From positions 62,001 through 126,000 of the forward strand of contig NZ_JAAVUS010000013.1 of the NCBI RefSeq assembly GCF_018449525.1: DNA of 64,000 bases, written 5' to 3'. The position numbers and the translations under genes were made by a program. Below, in pieces: positions 1-8,772 of the stretch. The notes below the pieces were generated by a model, which saw nothing but the letters and a program-made list of their open reading frames with translations, ran no database searches and had not been told where the DNA came from. Source of the stretch: Bradyrhizobium sp. dw_78 (GTDB lineage Bacteria > Pseudomonadota > Alphaproteobacteria > Rhizobiales > Xanthobacteraceae). How positions within the stretch are numbered: the first letter of the stretch is position 1; each line of letters starts with the position of its first letter.

Positions 1-200
1 AGCCGGCATTGGCGGGCATGGCCGGTCGACAATATGATGGTGAATTCAGAGGGAATCTCGGGGTATTCGGCAACGATCTTCACGCCGCCCTGCGATACGT
101 CCGTGACCATGCAATCACGCGGCAACGAACCGGTCCCGAATTGAATCTTCGCGACCCTCCTGCACTGTTGACGTTCGGTTTTGCGTCGATTCACCAGCAT
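1..200 (-). CDS. PilZ domain protein (3' end beyond window)
   Basis: The first 66 codons of a leftward gene are present and the C-terminus lies outside the window. The ATG is preceded by a GAGGGA ribosome site and by an in-frame stop 33 bases upstream of the ATG. The N-terminus reads MLVNRRKTERQQCRR and is followed by a DCMVTDVSQGGVKI stretch. That is the RxxxR plus D/NxSxxG signature of PilZ domains, which bind cyclic di-GMP through the arginines and the serine/glycine loop. In this family a stand-alone PilZ protein usually acts as a second-messenger effector on motility or exopolysaccharide. The target here is unknown. Identification rests on these two motifs only. Confidence 0.8.
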   Translation of the reverse strand, partial: MLVNRRKTERQQCRRVAKIQFGTGSLPRDCMVTDVSQGGVKIVAEYPEIPSEFTIILSTGHARQCR

Positions 201-381
201 GTCGGTCCCTCGTCCCCACTCGATAACAGCGCATCAGGCACTCGATATCGATTTACAGAAGAACCGTTGGAATAACCCTAGCGGAACCGCTCGCAATGTA
301 TCGGTTCTTTTTGGGTTCTTTTTACCGAGTTGATTCAATTGCGCTGGGCGCCCGCCCGCCAAAGCGTTCCCGAATCTCGCT

Positions 382-1242
382 CTATGCGGCGTTGTTGGCG
401 CTATCACCGCCGGTCACGTCATAGGTCGCACCCGACACCATGTAAGCTTCGTCGCTGGCCAGAAACACCACTGCGGGGGCGATGGCTTCCGGCTCGATCC
501 AGGGCACGCCGAGCGGTGATTTGGCGGCAAGCTTCTGTTTGGCCTCGGCCTCCAGCCTGTCGATCGGTTCGGCATTGTTCAGATCGTCGACGGCCTGGGC
601 GTAGCGCTGCCGGTGCCGCGTCAGCGGCGTGTCGATCAGTCCGGGGATGACGGCATTGACGGTGATACCGTATTGGCCGAACTCCAGCGCGGCGGATTTC
701 ATCAATCCGATAATGCCCCATTTGGAGGCCGAATAGGCCGCGCCAAATTTGGTGCCATGTCGGCCCTGGGTCGAGGAAGTGACGATGATGCGCCCGCCGC
801 CATTCCTGACCAGATGCGGCGCCACCGCGCGAATGGCGTTACAGGTGCCGGTGAGATTGACATCGATCTGGTCATGCCAGTCCGCGTCCTCCATCTCCAG
901 GATCGGTTTGAACGACTGGATGCCGGCATTGGCGAACAGGATGTCGATCTTGCCGAAAGTCCGGACCGCTCTTTCGGCCGCGTCGCGCAGCGCGGACAGA
1001 TCGCGCTGATCGAGCCGGCGCGAGGCCCATTTGCCGCCCGCGGCTTCGACCAGCCGCCCGGTTTCATCGAGTTCGTCGCCGGTCGCGGGCTCCACTTCCA
1101 GCGTGGCGCTGACGGGACCCGCGATGTCGATCCCCATGATGGCGGCGCCTTCGCGCGCGAACGCCACCGCAGTCGCACGCCCGATCCCGCGGGCCGCGCC
1201 GGTGATGATAGCGACCTTACCTTCCAATCGTCCGTTTGGCAT
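382..1242 (-). CDS. Mycofactocin-type short-chain dehydrogenase/reductase
   Basis: This is a 286-residue classical SDR and probably a cytosolic NAD-dependent alcohol or carbonyl oxidoreductase. The Rossmann motif TGAARGIG is at residues 14-21. An Asp at position 39 ends strand beta-2 and favours NAD over NADP. NAG is at 105-107, the catalytic Ser at about 156-157 and YSASK at 170-174. The protein is longer than an ordinary 250-residue SDR because of an insert after beta-2 (TGDELDETGRLVEAAGG, about 54-70). That insert is typical of the mycofactocin-associated SDR subfamily, whose members hold NAD tightly. The start has a strong GGAGGGC ribosome site. It is monocistronic and divergent from the comM homologue. 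The substrate cannot be read from the sequence. Confidence 0.85.
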   Translation of the reverse strand: MPNGRLEGKVAIITGAARGIGRATAVAFAREGAAIMGIDIAGPVSATLEVEPATGDELDETGRLVEAAGGKWASRRLDQRDLSALRDAAERAVRTFGKIDILFANAGIQSFKPILEMEDADWHDQIDVNLTGTCNAIRAVAPHLVRNGGGRIIVTSSTQGRHGTKFGAAYSASKWGIIGLMKSAALEFGQYGITVNAVIPGLIDTPLTRHRQRYAQAVDDLNNAEPIDRLEAEAKQKLAAKSPLGVPWIEPEAIAPAVVFLASDEAYMVSGATYDVTGGDSANNAA

Positions 1243-1467
1243 TGTCTTGCCCTCCGAGAGCTTCGCCGCGCCCCATCAACCGGGGCAGGCGCAGACTGGT
1301 TCTGAATTGGGGTCGGATAAACGCCCGACCCGGCAACTCACTGTTGTTGCCAAGGGAAACAAGAGCCCGGATGCAACCGTCGGGCATTGATCCTAATCAT
1401 GTTCCCGTAATGTTCTTGCGCGAACCGCCGCTTTCCGCTAGCCTCGCCAGCGGGAATGAGGGGCGGC

Positions 1468-3006
1468 ATGGTCCAGCGGGTTTCCACCGTAGCGTTTGAG
1501 GGGATCGAGGCCCGCGCGGTCGCCGTGCAGGTGCAGGTCGCGCCGGGATTGCCCGCTTTCGCCATTGTCGGCCTGCCGGACAAGGCGGTTTCCGAGGCGC
1601 GCGAGCGGGTTCGCTCGGCGTTGATCGCCTCGGGACTGGCGCTGCCGGCGCGCCGAATCACGGTCAACCTCGCGCCGGCCGATTTGCCCAAGGAAGGCAG
1701 CCATTACGATCTGCCGATCGCGCTCGGCCTGATGGCGGCGATAGGTGCCATTCCGGCGGATGCGCTGAATGGTTTTACCGTGCTCGGCGAACTCGGGCTC
1801 GACGGATCGATCGCGCCGGTGGCAGGCGCCTTGCCAGCCGCGATCGGCGCCAATTCGCGCGACGAAGGCCTGATCTGCCCGGCCGCGTGCGGCGCCGAAG
1901 CGGCCTGGGCGAGCCCGGATATCCAGATCATCGCTGCCAATTCGCTGATTCAGATCGCCAACCATTTCAAGGGCACGCAGGTCTTGTCGCGCCCGCAGCC
2001 GAAGGTCCATGAGCGCGAGCCCGAACTGCTCGATCTGCGCGACATCAAAGGACAGGAAAGCGCCAAGCGCGCGCTCGAGATTGCGGCCGCCGGCGGACAC
2101 CACCTTCTGATGATGGGTTCGCCCGGCGCGGGCAAATCGATGCTGGCAGCGCGGCTGCCCTCGATCCTGCCGCCGCTATCGCCATCGGAATTATTGGAAG
2201 TGTCGATGATCGCTTCCGTCGCCGGCGAAATCCACGGCGGCGCCTTGACCACGCGGCGGCCGTTCCGCAGCCCGCATCATTCCGCCAGCATGGCCGCGCT
2301 CACCGGCGGCGGCATCCGGGCCAAACCCGGCGAGATTTCGCTGGCGCATCAGGGCGTGCTGTTCCTCGACGAATTGCCGGAATTCGATCCGCGCGTGCTG
2401 GATGCGCTGCGCCAGCCGCTGGAGAACGGCGAGGTCGCGGTGTCGCGCGCCAATCATCGCGTCACTTATCCGGCGCGCTTCATGCTGGTCGCAGCGATGA
2501 ATCCGTGTCGTTGCGGCCAGGCTTTTGAGCCCGGCTATTCCTGCAAACGCGGACGGATCGAGCGCTGCACCGCCGATTACCAGAGCCGCATCTCCGGCCC
2601 ACTGATGGATCGCATCGACTTGCGGATCGAAGTGCCGGCCGTGACCGCGGCGGACCTGATCCTGCCGCCGCCCGCGGAAGGCTCCGTTGAAGTCGCCGCC
2701 CGCGTCGCGGCGGCGCGCGACATCCAGCGCGCGCGTTATGCCGCGGCGGGATTGACGCATGTCCGCACCAATGCGGAGGCGCCGGCTTCGATGCTGGAAG
2801 AGATCGCACAACTCGACGCGCAAGGGACCAAGCTGCTGCGCGACGCCGCCGAAACCATGCGCCTTTCGGCGCGCGGCTATCATCGCGTGCTGCGCGTCGC
2901 GCGCACGCTGGCCGACCTCGATGGCGCGCAGCAGATCGGACGTCTGCATCTCGCCGAGGCCCTGTCCTACCGTGTACTGGCCGAAGACATCCGCCGCGCC
3001 GCGTAA
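1468..3006 (+). CDS. comM: YifB/ComM-family Mg-chelatase-like AAA+ ATPase
   Basis: The protein has 512 residues. Its N-terminal domain begins VQRVSTVAFEGIEA, as in YifB/ComM proteins. A Mg-chelatase-type AAA+ module follows, with Walker A GSPGAGKS (about residue 218), Walker B VLFLDELPEF and a cysteine-containing segment MNPCRCGQ. A C-terminal helical domain ends the protein. In naturally competent bacteria ComM is a hexameric helicase that promotes branch migration during integration of incoming DNA. YifB homologues are widespread in non-competent species too. The ATG used follows GAGGGGCGGC; an in-frame ATG 12 bases upstream is less likely. It is divergently transcribed from the SDR. Confidence 0.9.
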   Translation: MVQRVSTVAFEGIEARAVAVQVQVAPGLPAFAIVGLPDKAVSEARERVRSALIASGLALPARRITVNLAPADLPKEGSHYDLPIALGLMAAIGAIPADALNGFTVLGELGLDGSIAPVAGALPAAIGANSRDEGLICPAACGAEAAWASPDIQIIAANSLIQIANHFKGTQVLSRPQPKVHEREPELLDLRDIKGQESAKRALEIAAAGGHHLLMMGSPGAGKSMLAARLPSILPPLSPSELLEVSMIASVAGEIHGGALTTRRPFRSPHHSASMAALTGGGIRAKPGEISLAHQGVLFLDELPEFDPRVLDALRQPLENGEVAVSRANHRVTYPARFMLVAAMNPCRCGQAFEPGYSCKRGRIERCTADYQSRISGPLMDRIDLRIEVPAVTAADLILPPPAEGSVEVAARVAAARDIQRARYAAAGLTHVRTNAEAPASMLEEIAQLDAQGTKLLRDAAETMRLSARGYHRVLRVARTLADLDGAQQIGRLHLAEALSYRVLAEDIRRAA

Positions 3007-3070
3007 GACGCTTTTTGACGCGGTTTCCTGACGCGGACCGATACCCGCTCCACTCAAAGCGCGATCTCCG
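3007..3070. repeat. Degenerate copy of the GACGCG...GAACCGG intergenic repeat
   Basis: Just after the comM stop lies a GACGC(TTTTTT)GACGCGG / GACGCGGACCG sequence followed by TACCCGCTCCACTC. It resembles the better-preserved repeat copies at 13446-13532 and 60144-60246. It is probably a decayed intergenic palindromic element and I see no open frame in it. Confidence 0.5.
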
Positions 3071-3158
3071 CGTCAACCCGATGGTAACGAGTTTTGTTTA
3101 CGCTCTGCCAACCATAAGCCCGGTTTACCGCGGGCAAGCGTTAAGCGAGTAGCGTGGC

Positions 3159-3626
3159 ATGTTGCGTTTCAAGGTTCTGGTCTCGGTCATTCCATTGATG
3201 GTTGCGGCCGTCCTTGCCCGCGTCGAGCTGCTGCCCGGTCCGCAGCCCTGCATTTCCATCGGCGACGAAGCGCTCCAGATCACATCCGCCCCCTGGCACG
3301 CCGACCTTCACGTCAGTTTCACCGACGATCCGGCGGCCGCCACGGTGCGGGTTCAGGTCGCCGACAGCGCCGAGGCCGCTGATTTCGCCGTTGTCGACGA
3401 CGTCGATGGTTCAGAGGCCGACACCTGCGGGGTGACGCCGGCGACGCACTTCGTCGCGGTCTCCGCCAAGGCCTCCGGTTCCGCACCCGTCGTCTATCTC
3501 TCGCCAGACGGTCCCGCCGATTATCGGATCTTTGTCAGGTCAAGGACGTTCACGACGCGCGAAGCCGCCGCCCTGATTGTCGGCGCCGGCCGTACACATC
3601 TTGGCTTGGCTGCCGCATCGCTTTGA
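3159..3626 (+). CDS. Small exported hypothetical protein
   Basis: This 155-residue protein begins with a basic N-terminus and one hydrophobic helix (VLVSVIPLMVAAVLA, about residues 6-20). The helix is either a signal peptide or a membrane anchor, followed by about 130 residues in the periplasm. The mature part is rich in beta-branched residues and Asp/Ala, carries two cysteines (about residues 31 and 90) that could pair, and ends in a basic RSRTFTTRE region. I recognise no domain. Its codon use matches its neighbours and it lies upstream of the hybrid histidine kinase in the same direction, so a link to that kinase's signal is possible. That link is inferred only from position. Confidence 0.6.
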   Translation: MLRFKVLVSVIPLMVAAVLARVELLPGPQPCISIGDEALQITSAPWHADLHVSFTDDPAAATVRVQVADSAEAADFAVVDDVDGSEADTCGVTPATHFVAVSAKASGSAPVVYLSPDGPADYRIFVRSRTFTTREAAALIVGAGRTHLGLAAASL

Positions 3627-3636
3627 ATATTTGTTT

Positions 3637-3722
3637 TGCCGCGTCGTCTTGACGCGAACCGGAACCCACCCCGAGCAAATCCGGGGGCAGGCTTTGACCC
3701 GAAACACTACGCTTTAACGCTC
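3637..3722. repeat. Degenerate GACGCGAACCGG intergenic repeat
   Basis: The gap between the small exported protein and the histidine kinase contains CTTGACGCGAACCGGAACCC, then a CAAATCCGGGGGCAGGCTTTGACC stretch resembling the core of the repeat at 60144-60246. It is noncoding and probably a decayed copy of that family. Confidence 0.5.
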
Positions 3723-3887
3723 CATCAACCCTGTTCCTATCACGTCCCGTGAGGATATCCCGGCTCAAGCACTTTGCAACATCACCGCCGCATCGTCGTC
3801 ACGCGGCAGATGCCGAGCGAACTTGAACGAACGCCGACCGTACGAATCGACCGCGATGACGCAAAAGACAATTCAGGGCAATCGGCG

Positions 3888-6152
3888 ATGAAGCAGGGTT
3901 TCCGGATCAGGGCGCGTATACGCCGCCTTGCGCGACGCCATCCCCGGATCATTTTCCTGGTCCGCTCCTTCACGATCTTCTCCGCCGCTTTCGGCGGCGC
4001 CTATGGCTTCATTTCCGGAAGCCGGTCCGAACATTCCGGCTACGACCCCAACGCCTTTGCGATCGGCGCGAGCTTCCTGTTCGCCATCGCCTGTGTCGCG
4101 CTCGCAACCCTGAGCATACGATTGCGCTGGATGCGCAAGAGGCTGCGCAAGGTTCTGCTGCATAATGAAGCGCTCGTCGACCGCAATTGGGAACTAAAGG
4201 AAGCCGAAGAGCGCACCCGCAGCCTGTTCGAATCGCAGGGCGATCTGATCGTATTGCGCGACGCCGAGGGCCGCATCACGTTCGCCAACGAAGCCTATTG
4301 CGAACTGTCCGGTCAGCCGCGCCGCGCGTTGATCGGCAACCGCTTCTCACTCACCGTCCTCGAGCAAGGCGACATCGCGCTCGACAGCAACGGCACCCGC
4401 ATTCACGACCAGAAGATCGCCGGTCCGCTTGGACCGCGATGGATCGCCTGGCGCGAAGGGTTGGTCCGTTCGGATGCAGGCCAGCCGGCGGAGACGCAAT
4501 GCGTCGGCCGCGACGTGACCGATCGCACCGAAACCGAACGCGCGCTCGGCGAAGCCCGCGATCATGCCGACGCCGCCAACCGTGCCAAGTCGCGATTCCT
4601 CGCGATGGCCAGCCACGAAATCCGCACGCCGCTCAACGGCATCATCGGCATGAGCGGGCTGTTGCTGGACACGCCGTTGACGCCGGAGCAAACGACCTAT
4701 GCCCGGGCGGTAAAGACCTCGGGCGAGGCGTTGCTGTCGTTGATCGAAGAGCTGCTGGATTACTCCAAGATCGAAGCCGGCAAGATCGACATCGAGCATC
4801 GGCCCTTCGCGCTCGCCGCGTTGATCGAGGATATTACCGAACTGCTGGCGCCGCGGGCACAGGCCAGGCAGCTCGAGATCGCAGCCTATGTGGACGAACG
4901 GCTGCCCGCCGAGGTGGTCGGCGATGCCGCCCGTTTGCGTCAGGTGCTGCTCAATCTCGCCGGCAACGCGATCAAGTTCACCTCGACCGGCGGCGTGGCG
5001 CTGATCGTCGAGCCCGGCATTTGGCCCGGTGAGATCAGTTTCCTGGTGCGCGATACCGGCATCGGCATCGCGCCCGAGGCCCAGAAGCGGATCTTCCGTG
5101 AATTCGAACAGGCCGATGAACGCATCGCCCGAAACTATGGCGGCACCGGACTGGGGCTGAGCATCAGCGAGCGCATCGTCAAGCGAATGGGCGGCCGCAT
5201 CCGGCTTGAGAGCCAGCCCGGCGCCGGTTCGACCTTCGACGTGTCGGTGCCGCTTGCCGCGGCCGGCGATGGGAAAAATGCGCCAACAACATTCATCGCG
5301 CCCGATCTGACCGGCCAGTCGGTCATGCTGGCGGCGCCGCAAACCATCGAAGCCTCGCTGGTGGCGCGGCGGCTGCAACGCTGGGGCGGCCAGACCTGCA
5401 TGGTATCGGATCTCACGGCCGCGCGGGCCTTGCTGCCGGAACGGTCCTGGCATGCGGTGCTGCTCGATCATGGCTTCGGGGCAACCGAGGTCGAAGCCTT
5501 CGGAGAGGCGGCGCGCGCCCACGCCACGCAGCGCATCGTGATGTTCACACCCGCCACGCGGCATGAACTCAAGCTCTTGCCCACCTTTACCGGCTATCTG
5601 GTCAAGCCGTTGCGCGTAGCTTCGCTCGCGGCCCGGCTGGCGACCGCGCCGGAGATTCCGGCACCGAACCTTGCCGGCGATCCCCAGCTCGACATCACGG
5701 ATCACATGGCTGATCAGGCCGCGACAGCCCCGGCTGCGCCTTCGCGCGGGCTTTCGATCCTGGTGGCGGAGGATAACGAGATCAACGCGCTGTTGATGCG
5801 CTCGCTGTTGACGAGACTCGGACATCACGCCGTCCTCACCACCAATGGCGAGGAAGCGCTGGAATCATGGCTATCGGCGAGATCAGCCGGCACCCCTTAT
5901 GACCTGATCCTGATGGACCTCCAGATGCCGCAGCTCGACGGCGTCGAAACCACCAAGCGAATTCGTGCGCATGAGTCCGGCCAGCCGGACCGTCCGACCC
6001 CGATCCTCGCGCTGACGGCCAACACGCTGGTGGAAGACCGCTATGCCTGCTTCGAGGCCGGCATGGATGGCTTCCTGATCAAGCCGCTCGATCGCGACAA
6101 ACTGGCCGACGCGCTCGCCGGCCTCGCCGCCTCACGGCATCTGGTGGCGTAA
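3888..6152 (+). CDS. Membrane hybrid histidine kinase with PAS and two receiver-like domains
   Basis: Two N-terminal transmembrane helices (IIFLVRSFTIFSAAFGGAYG and AFAIGASFLFAIACVALAT) are followed by a short coiled linker and a PAS domain. Next come a HisKA box FLAMASHEIRTPLNG with the phospho-His near residue 243 and a HATPase domain with N, G1 (DTGIGI) and G2 (GGTGLGLSI) boxes. Two receiver-like modules end the protein. The first (about residues 470-585) has lost the acidic pocket and looks like a pseudo-receiver. The second is intact, with EDNEIN and LILMDLQMPQLDG (phospho-Asp near 676). There is no Hpt domain, so phosphate must pass to a separate Hpt protein. The start is uncertain: I chose the ATG with an AGGGCA site just before helix 1. 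An ATG at 3810 and a TTG at 3774 are in frame. Confidence 0.88.
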   Translation: MKQGFRIRARIRRLARRHPRIIFLVRSFTIFSAAFGGAYGFISGSRSEHSGYDPNAFAIGASFLFAIACVALATLSIRLRWMRKRLRKVLLHNEALVDRNWELKEAEERTRSLFESQGDLIVLRDAEGRITFANEAYCELSGQPRRALIGNRFSLTVLEQGDIALDSNGTRIHDQKIAGPLGPRWIAWREGLVRSDAGQPAETQCVGRDVTDRTETERALGEARDHADAANRAKSRFLAMASHEIRTPLNGIIGMSGLLLDTPLTPEQTTYARAVKTSGEALLSLIEELLDYSKIEAGKIDIEHRPFALAALIEDITELLAPRAQARQLEIAAYVDERLPAEVVGDAARLRQVLLNLAGNAIKFTSTGGVALIVEPGIWPGEISFLVRDTGIGIAPEAQKRIFREFEQADERIARNYGGTGLGLSISERIVKRMGGRIRLESQPGAGSTFDVSVPLAAAGDGKNAPTTFIAPDLTGQSVMLAAPQTIEASLVARRLQRWGGQTCMVSDLTAARALLPERSWHAVLLDHGFGATEVEAFGEAARAHATQRIVMFTPATRHELKLLPTFTGYLVKPLRVASLAARLATAPEIPAPNLAGDPQLDITDHMADQAATAPAAPSRGLSILVAEDNEINALLMRSLLTRLGHHAVLTTNGEEALESWLSARSAGTPYDLILMDLQMPQLDGVETTKRIRAHESGQPDRPTPILALTANTLVEDRYACFEAGMDGFLIKPLDRDKLADALAGLAASRHLVA

Positions 6153-6222
6153 GGCCAATTGCGGTTCTCATTGCGAGGATATCACTGGCCCTGCCGGCCT
6201 GCCTGGTAACCTCCAGACTCTC

Positions 6223-6327
6223 TGTCATTCCGGGGCGATGCAAAGCATCGAGCCCGGAATCTCGAGATGCCCCGATGCGCAATTGCGCATCTGAGCTCTG
6301 GTGCTTACGCACCATCCCGGAATGACA
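6223..6327. repeat. Palindromic GTCATTCCGGGG repeat element
   Basis: The element starts TGTCATTCCGGGGCG and ends CCCGGAATGACA, so its ends are inverted copies. Internal inverted segments (GATGCAAAGCATC, GATGCGCAATTGCGCATC, GGTGCTTACGCACC) would fold it into a branched hairpin. A related copy lies at 47730-47808 and partial ones at about 30195 and 38131. It sits between convergent genes (histidine kinase and coaA), where it could also limit read-through. Confidence 0.75.
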
Positions 6328-6361
6328 AGTCTGGATTATCTTGCGGCGGACTCAATCGCTG

Positions 6362-7318
6362 CTACAGCCGCCGCAACGCCACCTGTTCGACGACGTGGTC
6401 GGCGCCTTTTTTCAGGATCAGCGTCGCGCGCGGCCGCGTCGGCAGGATATTGTCTTCAAGATTGGCAAGGTTGGTTCGTTCCCAGATCGCTATCGCGGTT
6501 GCGGTGGCTTCCTCGTCGGACAGCAACGAATAGCGATTGAAATACGATCGCGGATCGTGAAACGCGGTGTCGCGCAGCGCCAGGAAGCGCCGCACATACC
6601 ATTCGCGCAACACCGGCTCTTCGGCATCGATATAGACCGAGAAATCGAAAAAGTCCGATACCACGGGCACGGCGTTGCCATCGCGCGGGAGGCGGCCGGT
6701 CTGCAAGACATTGACGCCTTCGACGATCAGAATATCCGGCTGATCGATCTCGATCCATGCATTCGGAACGATATCATAGGTCAAGTGCGAATAGACGGGC
6801 GCGCGAACCCTGCGCCGACCCGCCTTGATGTCGCTCAGGAAGCTCAACAGCGTCGGCAGGTCGTAGCTGTCAGGAAAACCCTTTTTCTGCATCAGGCCCT
6901 GCCGCTCAAGCACGGCATTGGGAAACAGAAAGCCATCGGTCGTCACCAGATCGACCTTCGGCCGCGGCGACCACCGGGCCAGCATCGCCTGCAACACGCG
7001 TGCGGTGGTGGATTTGCCGACGGCAACAGAGCCCGCAACGCCGATGATGTATGGCATCTTGCGGTCCTGGATGCCGAGAAACCGCCGCTGCGCGTAAAAC
7101 AGCCGCTGCGCGGCATCGACATACATCGACAACAGCCGCGACAGCGGCAAATAAATCTCTTCGACCTCCCTGAGATCGAGCCGGTCGTGCATCGAGCGCA
7201 AGGCCGCGATCTCTTCGGACTTGAGCGTCATCGGCATGTCGTCACGCAGTCGGGCCCATTGCTCCCTGGAGAACACGCGATAGGGGTTGTACGGCTGATC
7301 GGCTGCGCGAATATCCAT
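6362..7318 (-). CDS. coaA: Pantothenate kinase (type I)
   Basis: This 318-residue CoaA-type kinase phosphorylates pantothenate with ATP, the first committed step of coenzyme A synthesis. The P-loop GSVAVGKST is at residues 96-104. VDLVTTDGFLFPN, which contains the catalytic Asp region, and the substrate segment RAPVYSHLTYDIVP are both present. Length and motifs match E. coli CoaA (316 aa). It follows hisE in the same direction, separated by a tandem pair of intergenic repeats, so it may be the last gene of the histidine cluster. coaE and a PanE-like protein are encoded elsewhere in the window. Confidence 0.95.
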   Translation of the reverse strand: MDIRAADQPYNPYRVFSREQWARLRDDMPMTLKSEEIAALRSMHDRLDLREVEEIYLPLSRLLSMYVDAAQRLFYAQRRFLGIQDRKMPYIIGVAGSVAVGKSTTARVLQAMLARWSPRPKVDLVTTDGFLFPNAVLERQGLMQKKGFPDSYDLPTLLSFLSDIKAGRRRVRAPVYSHLTYDIVPNAWIEIDQPDILIVEGVNVLQTGRLPRDGNAVPVVSDFFDFSVYIDAEEPVLREWYVRRFLALRDTAFHDPRSYFNRYSLLSDEEATATAIAIWERTNLANLEDNILPTRPRATLILKKGADHVVEQVALRRL

Positions 7319-7342
7319 GACAACGCTCTTGTCTAGTGATCA

Positions 7343-7452
7343 GACCCGATCTTTCGTGGAAAACCGGTACCCACTTTTCCGGATCATGCTTCATATCTTG
7401 AGCATGATCTTTCTCGGAAAACCGGTACTCCACTTTTCCGGATCATGCTCTA
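7343..7452. repeat. Tandem pair of GAGCATGATC / GGAAAACCGG repeat elements
   Basis: Two copies follow one another. Each contains GGAAAACCGGTAC(T)CC(CA)CTTTTCCGGATCATGC, and the GGAAAA and TTTTCC segments are complementary. The second copy runs into the hisE TAG stop codon: read leftward, TAG-AGCATGATCC is the edge of the element. Further copies lie at 8697-8772, 16646-16695 and 51115-51165. Confidence 0.8.
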
Positions 7453-7773
7453 GTCGCGCTTGCGCGCAGCCTTTTCTTCCAGTCCGGACATGTTGGTGCG
7501 CTGCGCGAGCATCGCCTCGACTTCCTCGAGCGTCACGCCGCGCGACTTCAAAAGAACCAGGAAATGAAACAGCAGGTCGGCGCTTTCGGCGATGATGTGT
7601 TCGCGATCGTTCTCGACCGCGGCGATGATCGTCTCCACCGCCTCCTCGCCGAGCTTCTTGGCGCAATGCTTTGGACCCTTGTCCAGCAGCTTGCGGGTGT
7701 AAGACGCCTCTCCGCCCGACGCCGCACGGGCATCGACGATGGCAGCGAGATCATGGATCGTAAAACGCGGCAT
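7450..7773 (-). CDS. hisE: Phosphoribosyl-ATP pyrophosphatase
   Basis: This 107-residue all-alpha NTP pyrophosphatase hydrolyses phosphoribosyl-ATP to phosphoribosyl-AMP, step 2 of histidine synthesis. The MazG-like metal-binding pattern is clear: KLGEEAVETIIAA, then ESADLLFHFLVLL, giving the ExxE...ExxD set for magnesium. It is a stand-alone HisE, not fused to HisI, as is usual in alphaproteobacteria. I used the ATG; a TTG codon lies directly before it. It is 82 bases downstream of hisF. Its stop codon TAG coincides with the edge of the neighbouring repeat element. Confidence 0.95.
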   Translation of the reverse strand: MPRFTIHDLAAIVDARAASGGEASYTRKLLDKGPKHCAKKLGEEAVETIIAAVENDREHIIAESADLLFHFLVLLKSRGVTLEEVEAMLAQRTNMSGLEEKAARKRD

Positions 7774-7855
7774 CAACTCAACTCACGCGCAGCTTGGCTG
7801 GTCAGGGCGGCGCTACAGCCCCTTCGACCTGTAGCACTTCTGTCATAAAGAGTCG

Positions 7856-8632
7856 TCAGGGATCGAGCCGCATCGGCAGCCCGGCGCGAACCATGTGATC
7901 CTTGGCTTGGCGGATGGTAAATTCTCCGAAATGGAAAATCGATGCCGCCAGCACCGCCGTCGCATGCCCTTCGCGGATGCCGTCCACGAGGTGGTCAAGG
8001 TTACCGACGCCGCCTGAGGCGATCACCGGTACCGAAACACTGTCGGCGATGATTCGGGTGAGCGGCAGGTCGAACCCCTGCCGGGTCCCGTCCCGGTCCA
8101 TCGAGGTCAAGAGGATTTCACCGGCCCCGAGCGAGACGACCTCCTGGGCATATTCGATGGCGTCGATGCCGGTCGAATTGCGCCCGCCATGGGTAAAGAT
8201 CTCCCAGCGGTCCGATCCGCCGCCGCGCTTGACGCGCTTGGCGTCAATCGCGACCACGACACATTGATCGCCGAATTTCTCGGCCGCCTCCTTGACGAAT
8301 TCGCGGCGGCTGACGGCGGCGCTGTTGATCGACACCTTGTCGGCGCCGGACCGCAGCAGGGTACGGATATCGTCGACGGTGCGAACGCCGCCGCCCACGG
8401 TCAGCGGCATGAAACAAGCCTCCGCCGTGCGGCGAACGACATCGAGCATGATGCCGCGATTTTCGTGGGTGGCGGTAATGTCGAGGAAACACAGCTCATC
8501 GGCGCCGGCGGCGTCATAGGCGATGGCGGCTTCGACGGGATCGCCGGCATCGCGCAAATCGACGAAATTGACGCCTTTGACGACCCGGCCGTCCTTGACG
8601 TCGAGGCAGGGGATCACGCGCACCTTGAACAT
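7856..8632 (-). CDS. hisF: Imidazole glycerol phosphate synthase, cyclase subunit
   Basis: This is a 258-residue (beta/alpha)8 barrel. With HisH it converts PRFAR and glutamine-derived ammonia into imidazole glycerol phosphate and AICAR. The N-terminus VRVIPCLDVKDGRVVKG carries the first catalytic Asp. The second is in LLTSMDRDGT. Phosphate-binding loops TVGGGVRT and IASGGVGN are both present. The start has a GGGAGAC ribosome site. It lies downstream of hisA, from which it is separated by a repeat element. Confidence 0.97.
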   Translation of the reverse strand: MFKVRVIPCLDVKDGRVVKGVNFVDLRDAGDPVEAAIAYDAAGADELCFLDITATHENRGIMLDVVRRTAEACFMPLTVGGGVRTVDDIRTLLRSGADKVSINSAAVSRREFVKEAAEKFGDQCVVVAIDAKRVKRGGGSDRWEIFTHGGRNSTGIDAIEYAQEVVSLGAGEILLTSMDRDGTRQGFDLPLTRIIADSVSVPVIASGGVGNLDHLVDGIREGHATAVLAASIFHFGEFTIRQAKDHMVRAGLPMRLDP

Positions 8633-8696
8633 CGATGTCTCCCATGATCGGCTTCAGCTGCGCTGAATCCGATCCGTCGTGTTATCCTTTGTCTGG

Positions 8697-8772
8697 GCAT
8701 GATCTCCGCGCAAACGCGTTCCGCGTTTGTCGCGAGGGAAAACCGGTTTTCACTTTTCAGGATCATGCTCTA
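8697..8772. repeat. GCATGATC / GGAAAACCGG repeat element between hisA and hisF
   Basis: The element begins GCATGATCTCCGCG, contains an internal palindrome AAACGCGTTCCGCGTTT, and ends GGAAAACCGGTTTTCACTTTTCAGGATCATGCTCTA. The last three bases are the hisA stop codon read from the other strand. It is the same family as the tandem pair downstream of hisE. Confidence 0.78.

Noticed and set aside
4347..5828. 493-codon frame opposite the histidine kinase
   Set aside because: It shadows the intact kinase frame, which has all expected domain motifs, and has no recognisable domain itself.
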